The notes beneath the pieces were generated by a model. That model had not been told where the DNA came from. It made no database searches and worked only from the letters and a program-made list of their open reading frames with translations. Both the position numbers and the translations under genes were made by a program. A DNA stretch of 62,815 nucleotides from the NCBI RefSeq assembly GCF_021372645.1, contig NZ_JAJFUC010000057.1, positions 1-62,815 on the forward strand, written 5' to 3'. This document shows positions 61,726 to 62,815 of the stretch, in pieces. How positions within the stretch are numbered: the stretch's first letter is position 1; each line of letters begins with the position of its first letter. Source of the stretch: Clostridium sp. Its GTDB lineage: Bacteria; Bacillota; Clostridia; Clostridiales; Clostridiaceae.

Positions 61726-62709
61726 ATGGAAAAATTTCAAAAGGAACTTTTAAATATTGAGAAAAAAAGTGATACTGAATTATATCTAAAGATAATAGAA
61801 TTGGGAAAATAGGAAGATTTTAATTCAATAGCTAAGTTAGCATGTGTCTTACGTACTAGATTCACATATGAATATGATAAGAAAATAATACCATATTTAA
61901 CATGCTTATCATTAATAAATAAAGGTGTAGAAGGGATAAGGTTAATAAAAGACTCTATAATGGGAGCAGCTCGAGCTACATGGCAAAACTTTTTGCTTCA
62001 TGCCTTGCTAAACATAAGTATAGGAATACTTCCTAGAAAAGTTATAAAAGGATTTGAAGATTTTCAAAAAAGCATAGTAATTAATGATGAAATTATTATA
62101 TCAGCAAAAAAATATTTATTGGATTTTTTAAATGAATCAAAATATGATGATGAAAAGTTTGCTGCTTTGTTAAATTTTTTTCATACGGAAAGCATACGTA
62201 TACTGTTTGGAGAAGGGAATAATGGAGAGCTTAGAAATAGTTTCTTTAATTTAATTTCCCAAACAAGTATTAATATTTCTTCCGGAATGATAGAAGATTT
62301 TAGAAATTTAATTAAAAACGAGTTGAGAGAAGAAGAGTATCAAATATTTTTAAAAGAACATCCAGTATTTCTAAATCCATTGGCTAAACAGATAATAGAT
62401 AAGAGAAGGTTAGGAGATGATTATATAACAGATTTTGTGATTCATTTAATAAATGAAGAATATATTTTGGTAGAAATAGAGAAACCTCAAGATAATATAT
62501 TTACAGCGAATAATGAATTTACTAGCAAATTTATGCATGCATTTGGACAAGTGTTGGATTTTATTAATTGGATAGAATTGAATATTTCCTATGCGCAAAC
62601 AAAATTGCCTGGAATAAAATCTCCTAAGGGAATGTTGGTTATGGGAAGACGGGATACAATGACCGAAGAACAGAAATGGAGTGCTCTAACCAAAATAGAC
62701 ACACAATAA
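61726..62709 (+). pseudogene. sduA: Damaged Shedu (SduA, DUF4263) anti-phage nuclease gene
   Basis: The frame starts at ATG 61726 behind AGAGGG and runs to TAA 62709, interrupted by TAG at 61810-61812. The C-terminal 120 residues are the Shedu (DUF4263) nuclease domain. They contain FLKEHPVFLNPLAKQIIDK, then DYITDFVIHL and LVEIEKPQ, which holds the PD-(D/E)XK-like acid/lysine pair, and SPKGMLVMGRRD. The protein ends at KIDTQ, short of the usual helical tail. An internal stop and a missing C-terminus suggest it is inactive. A start downstream of the stop (ATG 61960) gives a 249-residue frame. The domain assignment is by recognition only. Confidence 0.72.
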
Positions 62710-62815
62710 GTACGATTTTCTTGTATTTTCACAGCATTTCATGTAATGTTATATTTTGAATTTATGTATAAATATTGAATAATATATGTATAACAATCCA
62801 ATACTTAATATCATG
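62710..62815. other. Right window edge, AT-rich, no feature seen
   Basis: I see no gene, terminator or repeat in these last 106 bases. Confidence 0.4.

Noticed and set aside
1-62815. CRISPR arrays, rRNA and tRNA genes
   Set aside because: No regularly spaced short repeats with unique spacers, no cas genes and no rRNA or tRNA sequence were recognised by eye. A dedicated scan could still find a tRNA I missed.

Overview
The window looks like chromosomal DNA of a low-GC Gram-positive anaerobe, most likely Clostridium sensu stricto close to the C. beijerinckii group. The reasons are very AT-rich DNA, AGGAGG-type ribosome sites with some TTG/GTG starts, short U-tailed terminators, a clostridial (R)-2-hydroxyacyl-CoA dehydratase set and BspA/cell-wall-binding surface proteins. 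The species is an inference. I saw no rRNA, tRNA or CRISPR array.

1-14.2 kb: one exopolysaccharide/capsule locus on the + strand. It has a BY-kinase and PHP phosphatase pair, an initiating sugar-phosphate transferase, UDP-glucose dehydrogenase, a PssD/PssE two-part glycosyltransferase, four further glycosyltransferases, an O-acetyltransferase-like protein, a Wzy-like polymerase, a Wzx-like flippase and a VanZ protein. UDP-glucose dehydrogenase implies an acidic, glucuronate-containing polymer. The chain-length (Wzz) partner is probably upstream of the window. Palindromic intergenic elements split the first genes.

14.3-25.3 kb: a MacB-like ABC transporter, a zinc-ribbon PrsW-type protease, a coiled-coil protein and an ankyrin protein, a secreted 3D-domain protein, the aguA-aguB agmatine-to-putrescine operon (minus strand), an untracked 54-residue minus-strand protein ending in a 25-bp perfect hairpin, and a tandem duplication of an FlK-like acyl-CoA thioesterase including leader and terminator.

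25.3-31.6 kb: a family I CoA-transferase, a VOC (glyoxalase-fold) protein, a 2-hydroxyacyl-CoA dehydratase activator and two dehydratase subunits. They should activate a 2-hydroxy acid as its CoA ester and dehydrate it to the enoyl-CoA. The acid is not identifiable from sequence. The leader is long and holds gene remnants and candidate operators.

31.7-62.8 kb: an accessory region of nucleic-acid and defence-type genes mixed with remnants. Intact genes include MazG plus a PLD/SF2 helicase followed by a convergent NUDIX hydrolase, a second PLD/SF2 helicase behind a methyltransferase, a SNF2-SWIM pair, two AAA ATPases with nuclease-like C-termini, a pRiA4-ORF3 protein, a DUF5655-type protein, a CycA-like permease and surface proteins. 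Remnants include a second MazG, a methyltransferase tail, three scraps of the AAA/nuclease families, an MFS tail, a gutted solute-binding protein, a lipoprotein with an internal stop, two adjacent pseudogenes near 53 kb and a damaged Shedu gene at the right edge. A dispersed terminator-like repeat lies at several module borders. This is the most likely place for an undescribed system, especially the recurring association of methyltransferase, MazG and PLD-helicase.
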